Origin: Haplosporangium gracile
Lineage: Eukaryota; Mortierellomycota; Mortierellomycetes; Mortierellales; Mortierellaceae
DNA length: 41,509 nucleotides
NCBI GenBank assembly: GCA_015499985.1
Contig: JAAAUF010000300.1
Location: forward strand, 1-41,509
Direction of reading: 5' to 3'
Under the pieces are notes generated by a model. That model had not been told where the DNA came from, searched no databases, and saw only the letters and a list, made by a program, of their open reading frames with translations. Within the stretch, counting starts at the first letter, position 1; every line of letters begins with the position of its first letter. This document shows, one piece after another, positions 11,647 to 21,901 of this stretch. The position numbers and the translations under genes were made by a program.

Positions 11647-14600
11647 CGCTGCTCACTCGGTGTTTGTGCCCTTTATCATTCATTATTCATTAGCATTATT
11701 TGTACAAAACCCTTAAAAGAAATGAGAGCGAATTTGGACGCAAGTCCATGTGGTTCCTATGGCTGAGTTTGGTAATTTTGTTTTGTCTAGGTGTTATCCC
11801 ATTAATTCCTCATTGGGAAAGGCATGCGACGTGCGCATGAGCTCCTCTCGCCTCAGAATCACTTTTTCAGTCCCCCCTCCTTGCCCCCGTCACCTTGGGA
11901 GGAGTCACAACGTCGTCTGAGGGTCGCAGCAGGTCTCTTTACTTTCGCGGATTAGACCCCTCATGGAACTTGCAATCTATAACCAGGTTCTCTTCGTTCA
12001 CACACAGCCCCACTCTTAACACAACCCAGATTATTCCCCTCTGATACCCGCCACAATCGCGTCCCTCCAAAAACCAATAGAGACTTTAACTTAACACCTT
12101 TTTCTCGGCTTTTCTTCTCCAGCAGTGTATCCCCTTACCCACACAAGGTACTCATGTGTGTTTGTGTTTGTTTTTTGCTCTTGTTGTTGCTTGTTTGTTT
12201 GCATTATTTTTTCTTTCATTATTGCCACGAAACATTGGGCGCTGGGCCGAAAAAAAGAAGAAAGGAAGGAAGGAAGGAAGGAAGGAGGAGGGGTTGGGTG
12301 TCTGATGACACCATAGACCACGTTGCTCACTCCCCCTTCTTCCTTTTTCATCTTGTGTTGTCTCTTTGGTTCTTTCTTTCAGGTAACCATCCCGCCCTTT
12401 TTCGTTTGCTGGGCGTCGTTCACTGGGCGGCGCGCAAGTGTAGTTATGTTCACCGAAAAAAAAAATGGCGACCGAAAAGAAGAAGCAAGAAATTGAGAAA
12501 GAAGGTTATCGTTGAAGAAAAACGGCGTCATGACACCATTTCCCTTTTTCCCTGTTCTCAACCTTCCGAGTCTGTACCAGTCGAATAGAGTTTGCGTTAT
12601 TTTTTTTGTGTGTCGGTTTTTTGTTGCGCGTTGACACTTGTTGTGGTTGTGATTGTCGCCATTTTGTAGGTGTCGGTAACCGAAAGGAAGGGGTGGGAGA
12701 ATGGGTCGGAGCGCATTGGTCCAGTGGTGTCAACCACAGAAAACTCATGGATGTGTATTTATTTTTTTTGGCTGCTCTCTTTTTTGTTTGTTTACAAAAG
12801 GGAGGTGTGATCCGAGAACCCCTCCAAGACGCCATGCAGACGAGGAGGCAAGGGGGGAAGAGAAGGAAAGGAAGGGAAACTATGGCAGGTGAAAAGCAAT
12901 GGGTAACGGGCAAGAGAAAGTAGCATGAATGCTATTCGCTCGGCTTTTGTGAAAAATGTTTTTTAATTTTTTGCTTTTTGCTTCGGACCTGTTTTCCGAG
13001 ATATCCGACATGGAGAAGAGGGTCTCGACGGGGGTAGAATACGGGGTGTCGCACTTTCTCATAAGCTCTGAGCAGTATCTGCCATATGATACATTTATTG
13101 CGCCTGTTTCCGAGGCAAAGAAAAAAAATGATTGATTTTTGTAGTCTCTCTTTCCCCTTAGATTCTTACGTAGGCTCGTGCCCCCATGGAAAGAGAGAAT
13201 AGAAAGAAAAGGGCATGCCTGAGAAGGGCAAAGAAAAAAATAAGGGCAGACGTAGGTTTTCCTTCGTGATGCAGGATCGATAAAAAAAAAAAAAAGCACA
13301 GAAAAGAGTTGCGTCCGACTCATGTGTGTACGCGCCTTTTTCGCGAAAGGCCATTCGTTACTCAGAGTCGCCCTTTGGCCCATCCCTTTCTTCCCTCAGA
13401 AGCTTTTTTCACACACACAGAAAGAGAGAAGAAAAAAAGAGTTATTCCGCTTGAACGCATCGTATACATCCTTGTGCCATCATCGCTCGTCTTTTTTCTC
13501 ACAGAAAAGATCGAATAAGGGAACTAGAACGAGAGCTTTCTACTCACACAAACACTTGTCTTCACTTTTGGGATGGAAGGAAGGATCATTCGGATATTGT
13601 GAAAATGAAAAAATAGAGAGTAAACAAACAAAATCAAAACAAATAACAACAACAAACAAACAACGCAAAAGCCCAAAATATGCAACCTTGGATTGTTTGT
13701 ACCGGTACTGTACCTTTCGGAAATGGACACCGAGGGTACTTCTTGTATACACAAAGGGCAGCAAGCAAGCAGTCGATAGAAATGGTCAAAGGGGCAGTGT
13801 GACCCATTTTGAATATTATTTTGCTCATCAAAAAAAATAATGACCCTTACCGAGAACCCAATGGTGTGATAGGCAGGACATTCGGTAAAGAAGAGACAAG
13901 TGTTCAACTGAAAAAAGTGAAGAGCCAATCAGAGTCCACGCCATTTGTTCACGGCGACAGATGGTGCAAAACCTAAAACGGATGGACGAGGGAAGAAGGA
14001 AGAGAGGCCCGATCTTTTTCGTCTCCCCACTCGTCCCTCTCGCCATTTCTTGTGTCCATTTTATATGTGATTCTCTCCTTCTTTCTTTCTTAATCTCTTT
14101 TCTTGTCTCTCGACGGCGGAAGGAAACGAGGAATAAAGAAACGGCGAAGGTGAACGAGGCGGATTCAAAGAAAGAGGCGGGAGGTCGTTAATAAAAGAAA
14201 GTCAATGAACGAGAAAATGAATGACCGGGTGAGAGAGAAAGGGAGAGGAAGAAAGAGGGAAGGGAGAGTGAAAGAGAGACATAAATTGAATGGTTCAATT
14301 GCTTGCTGTAAAATAAATAAAATAAAATGGTCATGGCACAATGAACGAGCTCAAGTTGGCAATCAAAATAAAATTATATGGTACAAAATGGTCCAAAGCG
14401 GCTCCGTATGGCACACATAGAACCTTTTCTCCCACCTTCTCGACTTCCACTTAGGGAACATAAGTAAAGGTCGAGTGATGGGAGAGAGAGAGTCAACTCA
14501 AAAAATGACACAAAGAAAAAAGACAGATAGGGCATTTGAGGACAAGCAGCGAAGAAAGGATTCAACGCGACTGGACAGAACTAATCCTGCCATGCTCGAG

Positions 14601-15055
14601 TTCACAAGCTTAAAAGAAGTCTCTCAAGAGAAGTTAATTATTCAAGTTCAACAACTGTACTAAACTTCACTAAACACACTGTACAATACGTCTATGGTCC
14701 TTAACCCTTGGTGTTATTCTTGCCCTTGTGTTTGTTCCTTGTCCCTCGCTTGCTTGTTTGTCCCCATGTTCCTTATCCTCTAGCCATGACCAATCGAATA
14801 CCTTCAAGTTTATTGTTCATCCTCATTCATTCATTTATCATTTAATCAGTGTCCATACACTTTAACTGACCAACAGATGCCATCCGCCCCCCTGAGGAAA
14901 ACTCCACCCTGGGGTTTTTTTTACTTAAATACCCTGCCCCCCCTTGGCTTTATTGCATTCTTTGTCAATCCTCCACAGAGCATTCGCCAACTATACCCTT
15001 TACCCTTCTTTACCCCTCCCCCGGCTTTCACCACTCCCAGACCACATCCGCCACC
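11647..15055. other. 3.4 kb spacer and OPT-4 promoter region
   Basis: I see no supported gene. Frames here are short and low in complexity. Composition changes in blocks: T/G-rich near 12150-12230, a GAAG microsatellite, A-rich AACAA/CAAA runs at 13600-13690, and purine-rich GAGA/GAAG at about 14100-14300. The final 200 bases are very C-rich and end in GCCACCATGG at the OPT-4 start. The CCAAGTG..CCGAGGC block of the OPT-2/OPT-3 promoters was not found here, so OPT-4 is probably regulated differently. Confidence 0.5.
12261..12287. repeat. GGAA/GAAG tetranucleotide microsatellite
   Basis: About six tandem GGAA units, purine-rich on the plus strand and followed by GAGGAGGGG. Likely replication slippage. 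Confidence 0.8.
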
Positions 15056-17512
15056 ATGGCTACCCAAATCGAGAAGGATGCTCACTATCCTTCGGAAAAA
15101 AACGACTTTGACCTCAACGAGAAGGGCCTTCAGGCCGACGGCGACGTCAACCTCAAGGAGGAGCAGGAGAACTCGCCCATCGAGGCCGTTGCTGCTGGTA
15201 AGTTCTTTCTTCTACCCACACCCTCCCTCGGATTTCCATCGCAATACAAATGACTTTAACAAGCTGATAATTGCAGACGCTAACTCAACCTTCTCCCTTC
15301 TCCCCCCACACCCCCCTTCACAGCCGTCCCTATTACCGATGACCCCACTCTTCCCGTCATCACCTTCCGCTTCTGGCTCCTTTCCTTCATCTTCACCGCC
15401 TTGGGTGCTGTTATTCAGCAGTACTACTTCTTCCGTACCGTCGCTGGAAACTACTCCATCTTCTTCGTCAACTTGGTCACCTACTCCCTCGGAAAGGGCA
15501 TGGCTCGCATCCTCCCCAGCAACAAGCTCACCATCGGCAGCTACTCCCTGTCTCTCAATCCCGGTCCCTTCAACATCAAGGAGCATGCGATGATCGGTAT
15601 TGCTGTCTCGTCCGGCGCTGGTGCCGCCTATGCCATCGATATCTTGTCCGCCACCGACATTTTCCTTGACTACCGCATCAACGCCTTTGGTTCGTTGGTC
15701 ATGATCATCACCACCCAGTGCGTTGGTTACGGTATGGCCGGTATGCTCCGCAAGTACCTCGTCTACCCCGCTGAGATGGTTTGGTGGTCCAACTTGGTCC
15801 AGGTCGTCTTCTACAACACTATGCATAACACCGATGACTTCAAGCGTATCCGTCTCGTCCGCGGCTGGACCCGCATGAAGTTCTTCTGGATTGTTGCCGG
15901 CTGCTGCTTCATCTACCAGCTCTTGCCCCAATGGATTGCCCCCATCCTGATCTACTTTGACTGGATCTGCTGGCTGAGGCCCTTCGACAAGAACTTCTGG
16001 GCCCTGTTCGGCTCCACCTCTGGTTCCGCTGGTATCTTGTCGCTTTCCTTCGATTGGTCCTCCATTGGTGGTGCTACCATGTACTTGCCTCTCGCTGCTC
16101 AGCTCTCCTCTATCGGTGGTATGATCCTCAACTATTGGATCATCGTCCCCATCATGTGGATGAACAACATCTTGGGTACTAAGGCCATGGGCCGCCCTCT
16201 GTCCTCCAAGCTGTACTATGAGGATGGAAAGATGTTTAAGATCAACGGTGTCTTGAAGGACGATTACTCGGTCGACTGGGACAAGTACCACGCCGGCAAG
16301 GAGGCCAACATGGCCCCTCTCTATGCTCTTGGATTCATGACCTCCTTCATTGCCTTGGCCGGGTGCTGCTCCCACGTTGCCTTCTTCCATGGTGCTGAGC
16401 TCTGGGCCAGTTGGAAGCGCGTTGTCGGTGCAGATGATGAGGATATCCATACCAAGATGATGAAGGTTTACCCTGAGGTTCCCCAGTTCTGGTATGCCAT
16501 CTTCTACGTCATCATGGCCGGTCTTGCCTGCGCTGTCTGCGAGCTCTATAATACTCAGCTTCCTTGGTGGGCTCTTCTCCTTTCGCTCTTTGTCGGCTGG
16601 GTCTTGACTCTCCCAATCGGCGTGATGAACGCCGTTACTGGTTACGGCCCCGGTCTTAACGTCATCACAGAGTTGATCTGCGGTTACATCCTCCCTGGAA
16701 AGCCCATCGCCAACATGACCTTCAAGTGCTATGGGTACATGGCCATGTACCAATGCAACTTCCTCCTTTCGGATCTCAAGCTCGGTCACTACATGAAGAT
16801 CCCCCCACGCGCCATGTTTGTCGGTCAGTTCTGGGGAACTCTCGTTGGCTCCGTCTTCAACTACTTGACCATGATCCTCATCATCAACTCCCACCGCGAG
16901 TACCTCAAGGGTGACCCCAAAACAGCCGATCCCAACGGTCTCTGGACCGGTAACCGCGTCCAAATCTTCTGGGGCTCTGGTTTGATCTACGGTGCTCTCG
17001 GTCCCGCCAAGATGTTCGCTCTCGATGGCAAGTACTGGTTCGTCTACATCGGTTTCTTGATCGGTTTCATCGCCCCCGCCATCCAGTGGGCTCTCTCCAA
17101 GAAGTTTCCCCAGTTTGGCTGGTCCAAGATCAACGTCGCCATTATTGCTGGAGGTATGGGTGCCTACCCCAACGGTTACGCCGTCGGTGTTGTCTCCTGC
17201 TTGATCTGCGCCCTCGTCTTCCAGGGCTATCTCCGCCGCTTCCACAAGAACTGGTGGTCCAAGTACGTCTTCATTCTGTCAGCTGCCTTGGACACCGGCG
17301 CAGCTTTTACGGGCCTCTTGATCTTCCTCTTCTTGGGAGGAGGTCTCGACCCCAAGATCGCCGTCAGTGTTCCCAGCTGGTGGGGCAACTACAGAACCGA
17401 CAACCAGACCTTGGCCGAGGAGTTTGGTTCCAATTATCCTTACATCGATGTCAACCGCTGTGGTGCTGCTGACCCCAGTATGTGGGAGGAGGGTTCTCTT
17501 CTCAAGCTTTAG
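15056..17512 (+). CDS. Oligopeptide transporter, OPT family (OPT-4)
   Basis: Intact, more diverged member of the array. Exons 15056-15197 and 15324-17512 join to 2331 nt, 776 aa. The only intron (126 bp) is at the N-terminal site shared by all four copies: the codon after GCT GCT is split by the intron and resumes as AVPITDDP. NPGPFNIKEH is near residues 126-135 and KIPPR near 539-543. CGYILPGKPIANM is intact. The start sits in a near-ideal GCCACCATGG context. Codon use is heavily biased to C-ending codons (ATC, GTC, CTC, TTC, AAC), stronger than in OPT-2/3, which suggests high expression. The C-terminus (NRCGAADPSMWEEG) differs from the NWTGG ending of OPT-1, -2 and -3. It lacks the three other introns seen in the array. 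Role: uptake of peptides or glutathione across the plasma membrane, inferred from the family. Confidence 0.95.
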
Positions 17513-17799
17513 ATTAATTAGTAAATACAACCATTATCTTTATTGCAAATCTATTCGTTTGTTGCTGGCACCTATTATCTTGTTTGCAAAGAGTAATGAT
17601 TGTTTTTGGAAATATGTAAAAGAAGGTTGAGACGAGACTGAGCTAGAGGTTTTACCTTGTCATTTTCATATTTTTTGTCAGGATAGACCGTGTTTCTTTA
17701 TCATTCAAAAGAGAAGAGGCTGTCACGTTTCTCTCAGTTCGGTGATTTCAGGTACAAGTACAGGCGCGGTATCATTCTCGCATCAAATACGTGCTGCTG

Positions 17800-17863
17800 A
17801 TCACAACTTTTGATCAATTCAGGCAGCGCACATCATCGTACCAAAAATTTGATCAAAAGTGAT
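17800..17863. repeat. Inverted repeat around TTGATCAA
   Basis: The left arm ATCAC(AA)CTTTTGATCAA (17800-17817) is the reverse complement of TTGATCAAAAGTGAT (17849-17863), apart from two extra bases, with a loop of about 31 bases. It could form a stem in RNA from either convergent gene, or be the relic of a small element. Confidence 0.6.
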
Positions 17864-18223
17864 AAAGCGCTTATCCGTGCACTGGACTGCTGACTCTTGC
17901 AAGCCCTCTGTAACCATGGAAGCGAACAATGATAAAACACTCTCTTGATAATAGATTTTTTCTTCGAAGGGATAAAAAAAGAGCGTGTGCCATCATCATC
18001 GGTGTTCCGTTGCGAGTCTTCAAACAGTTTTGCACAGCGTTTTTGTTTCTCGGCGTACTGTCAGGAACCAAGGCAGGGGGACATAGGGCTAGGGAATCAA
18101 AGGAAGCGAATGAGAAAAGGTGCCGTTCCTGTTTATGATTCCGAATCATGACATCAAGGTGGAGTCGCTATTAGATACGGAACCAACACGGTACCTGAAA
18201 ACAAATGCAGGAAAAATACGTCA

Positions 18224-18254
18224 TGTGTGTGTGTGTGTGTGTGCGTGTGTGTAT
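18224..18254. repeat. GT dinucleotide microsatellite
   Basis: A run of GT units with one GC interruption, downstream of the MRD1 stop codon. Confidence 0.85.
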
Positions 18255-18379
18255 GCGTGTTTTTATGCGAGTGAGAAAAGGGCGTAGTAGAATGCTAAAA
18301 TAATAGTACATGTGTGAGAGTGTTTTCTAAAGGTGTATGGGGAGAGGAGAAATGCGATTTCTGCTTATTTCAGAAAAAC

Positions 18380-21300
18380 TTAGTCATCCTCCATCATCAT
18401 ATCGTCGTCGTCCCCGTCCAGGTCAATCTTTCTGCGCTTGCCGCTACCATGACCGTCGTCCTTCCGGAACTGACGACCAGTCTTCTCACGCAGGACATCC
18501 AGGTTCGAGTCCTCCTCGGCCCACTCGACAACCAAATGGCGACCCAACAAATGTGTGCTTGAAACGTTCTCATACACGTTCTTGGCTTCTTGCTTAGTCA
18601 TAAAGTCCAAGAAAGCAAAACCACGGTGACCTCCCGACATTTTCTTGGGAATACGGACAGACTTGAGCTGACCGAAAGAGCTACATAGTTGAAATAGAAA
18701 AAGAACAAAAGTCAGTACATAGTAAAAAAAGCCTTATTTTTGACACCAAAACTGCGCACGGTAAACATTACAGTACCTGAACAAGCCCTGGATATCTTTC
18801 TTGGTGGCCTCGAAGGGAATGTTGCGGATGAGAAGCTTAGTGCCATGATCCTTGGGTGCAATGCGGTTCTTCTTGCTGTCCCCCTTGGAAGCGGAGCGAT
18901 CCGAGAACTTGATCTCGAGTTTGCTTCCGTCCAAAATGAATCCATTCATAGCCTTCATGGCCGTCATGGCCTTGTCCTTCGACACAAACTCGGCGAAACC
19001 GAAACCCATGCTCAAAGTCTTGCCAAGGTTTTTGGGGTCGGGCTTGTAGCGAATCAAAGTCGACTTGATACCATCGACACTGGCGAACGCCTTCCTGAGA
19101 CCTTCGTCTGTTGTCTTGAAGTTGATGTTCTTGATGAACAAGGTTGCGCCCTCAAGGTTGTCGGCATCCTGAGAATCTTCTGCTGTGGTGGTGGCGTCCA
19201 TAAGCTGGGTCGATGTGATCTTCTTGGAAAGAGCCTCTTCAACCTCATCCGCTGCCTTCTTTTCTACCTTCTTGTTCTTCATCTCGGGATCGTACTTGGT
19301 CGAGAACACTCCAACGGGCGCCTTCTCCAGGTACAGGATGGTGTCCTTGAAACGACGGTAGGCCAAGTGAGAAAACGCTGACCTAGCTTCACTGGGTTGC
19401 AAAAACTCGACAATGGCGATCGTCTTGGCTGGGGGCATCAAGACACGTCCAAGATCTCCGTGGGAGCCAAACAGATCCTGAAGTTCCTGCTCGGTGGTAT
19501 TGAAGGGGATGTTCTTGACCAAGATGACCGTGTCGCTACGCTCCTTCTTTCCAAAGGAGTCGACATTGATGCCTTCCTCCTCCAAGAACTTCTTTGTCTC
19601 CATGATAATCTGGGTCTCTGCCACAGCAAGTCGCACTCCCATGTTATCGGCATCAGGGTTCAAAATATCGGCCTTGGAGACGTTGAGGCGGTCTGCGATA
19701 GATGCAGCAATAGCATCAGACTAAAATTGAGCGAGTAAATGACAGGAGACATCAATATCATCAAGAATTAAGCTCTAAACCAGCATTCACAGACAATGAT
19801 GAGACTTACGTTCATGTAAAGACTGTTCCAGTTAAAGTCCATTCCACTCTGACCCTTCTTCTTCAACTCGCGCTGCTTCTTGATCGACAGGGGACGACCA
19901 CCCGGTCCAAGGGGATTGTCCTCATCCTCCTTTGGCTGTGGCTTCTCCTTGGAGGCGAGAATATGAAGCAGACGACCCATGAAGAACTTCTTGTCCAGTG
20001 CTGTAAAGGCCTTGATGGCATGTTCTGGCAAGAGGTAGAGAACGTAGGCGTAACCCTTGGGCTTCTTGGTATCTTTGGAAATGGGCATGTGAACTTCGGA
20101 CAGGGGGCCAAACTTCTCGAACAATTTCCGGAGATCGTCCTCTGTGCAGGTATATGGCAGGTTTCGGACAAAGAGGCGCCCAGTATCAGCAATTAAGTTC
20201 TTGGTGGTCTCCTCTTCCTCTTCAGCTGAGATAATGACGGGTCTGTTTGGTGGTTCCTGTGCAATCTTGGGAGCAGGTACAGGTGTTGCCTCCACATCTG
20301 ACTTTTCGCCCTCCTTCTCGTCTCCCAACTTGGCCTACGTTTGGGCAGATGAAAAATGACAAAAAGTGTTAGAAACCAAGAGCTTCTCGTGACATTGCCA
20401 TGTCGACAAAAAAAACTAGAAAGACTGAGTAATACCTCCTCATCTGCAGCAGGTGCGACATCAGCGGGCTTGGCCATGCGAGACTTGAGCCAGTCCAGAT
20501 CCGAAACTCCCGAATCGTTGACAAGGTTATCTTCCTTGAGAGCCTCGGACATCTCAATATCAACGCTCTCCTCCTCCTTGGCATCGGCTTTCACGACTGG
20601 CAAGTTGTCGTAGAGTTCGTCGTCCGAGTCCTCGAATGTAATCTTTGTCTGCGTCACCATCATTCCCTCTCCACCAGGCTTCCTGTTCTTGAGCGCCACG
20701 ACTTGAGCCCTGGCCTTTGTCCTGTTATTCTCTCGACCGTGTCCAACCTTCTCAGTATTCAACTCCACAGCATCGTCGTTCGCCCAGGTCTTGGTAGTGG
20801 CTCTAGGCTGCATCACCTCCAGATACTCTCTCAGCTTAGGGTCGTTCTCAGCCTGATACAGCTTGGCAAGATGCTCCTTCTTCCTCTTCATCTCTGCGTC
20901 GGCCTCGCTTTCACGTCTGGTCTTCAATGTTGCCTCGGCAACCTCTCGCTTCTGACGCTCAATGCCCAATTTCCGTGCATGTGCTGATGTGCCGATAGTG
21001 TGTTGACTCCAAGCTCTTGGTAACGAGTCATCGCCAATCTATCAATTTTATCGATATATGCATTTTAGTTAGTACCTGGCGTAGTAATGAGACCAATCAA
21101 GGAGCTTCCCTATGGTACAGCATAGGCTGCAGAATTTTGAATGTACCTCCTTGGCCTTCTCAACAATGATCTTAGACGTATCAATGAAGGTGTTATTGAA
21201 GTGCGCCAGCGCAGCCTTGGCATCCTTGTCAGTTTTGTATCCGATGAATCCGAAGCGTCTAGAGTTACCGAACCTGTTGTGACATAGCAAAGAGTAAGAA

Positions 21301-21630
21301 CATACACACTAATATATTCTTGTTCGAGACAAAGCGCACCGAAATACAATTCTGTTCGCGAAAATTGTCAACGTACGAGCTTTTCATGAGCTTGGCATCG
21401 GTGACCTCTCCAACAGAGCTAAAGTGTTCACGGAACCGCTCGTCCGTGAGATGCTTGGGAAGGTTTTTGATAATTAACCTTGACCTGAAGACGTTCGGGA
21501 AGCAAAGGAAGTCGTTGAACATAGTTAGTCAGGGTATTCCAGTTGACTATCATAGCGCTAATGGAGGATACAATGGTTATTCATGGTGGTATATTGGTTG
21601 GCGCCTAGCAGGTAGAGTGTGCTTTTACAT
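18380..21630 (-). CDS. MRD1: Multiple RNA-binding domain protein 1 (five RRMs)
   Basis: Nucleolar pre-ribosomal factor. In yeast, Mrd1 binds pre-rRNA and is needed for early cleavages that release 18S rRNA (family knowledge). Exons in transcript order: 21630-21629 (AT only), 21484-21377, 21273-21147, 21038-20436, 20334-19810, 19720-18777, 18680-18380. Together 2610 nt, 869 aa, close to yeast Mrd1. Five RRMs are visible: RRM1 from residue 4 (LIIKNL...RRFGFIGY), RRM2 near 332 (LFVRNL), RRM3 near 520 (ILVKNI), RRM4 near 648 (LFIKNI...GFGFAEF) and RRM5 near 750 (LLIRNI...RGFAFLDF). An [11 protein letters not shown] block follows RRM1, and the tail is acidic (DGDDDD). The start is inferred: the best model splits the ATG across a 144-bp intron, giving [10 protein letters not shown]. 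The alternative is an unspliced start at 21522 that adds a 13-residue leader. The gene identity is secure; the first exon is less so. Confidence 0.93.
21485..21628 (-). other. Candidate intron that splits the MRD1 start codon
   Basis: On the minus strand, ACAAT is followed by GTAAAA. A TGACTAAC branch-like site comes later, and the intron ends at CTTCAG before GTCAAGGTTA. Joining AT to G gives ATG TCA AGG TTA, that is MSRL, the expected MRD1 start. The donor is not the strongest, so cDNA evidence would be needed. Confidence 0.55.
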
Positions 21631-21901
21631 TGTACTCTGATGTGTGATGAAGGGGATGCGAGGAAGGCTTGGGGTCGAATGGCAAAATTACTTGCCTCTT
21701 GGGCGTTCAGGTCGAAGCTCAAAAAAAAAAAAAGGGTGGCTTGGCCTTATTTACCGTGACGAGCTTTTCATCCCCGGCGCGGTTGCCACCAATTTACAGT
21801 TTGATTGAGTATTATTAGAAATTTCTCGTATTAACGACGATGGTCTCTGAACTAGACTTGTTTGTTCTCCAAGAAGTCGCCTCTTCTCGTACTTGGCTAC
21901 T

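Larger units (their letters stand above)
17513..18379. other. Convergent intergenic region between OPT-4 and MRD1
   Basis: Holds the OPT-4 3' UTR and the MRD1 3' UTR. No ORF worth naming. It contains an inverted repeat at 17800-17863 and a GT microsatellite at 18224-18254, listed separately. Confidence 0.6.

Noticed and set aside
15212..17245. 677-codon open frame on the minus strand inside OPT-4
   Set aside because: It lies wholly antisense to an intact OPT gene. Its Asp/Gly/Val-rich composition is what the complement of C-ending codon bias produces. No domain is recognisable.
21485..21522. Unspliced MRD1 start giving [16 protein letters not shown]
   Set aside because: Kept only as an alternative. 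The leader is unlike MRD1, and its sequence looks like a polypyrimidine tract and acceptor.
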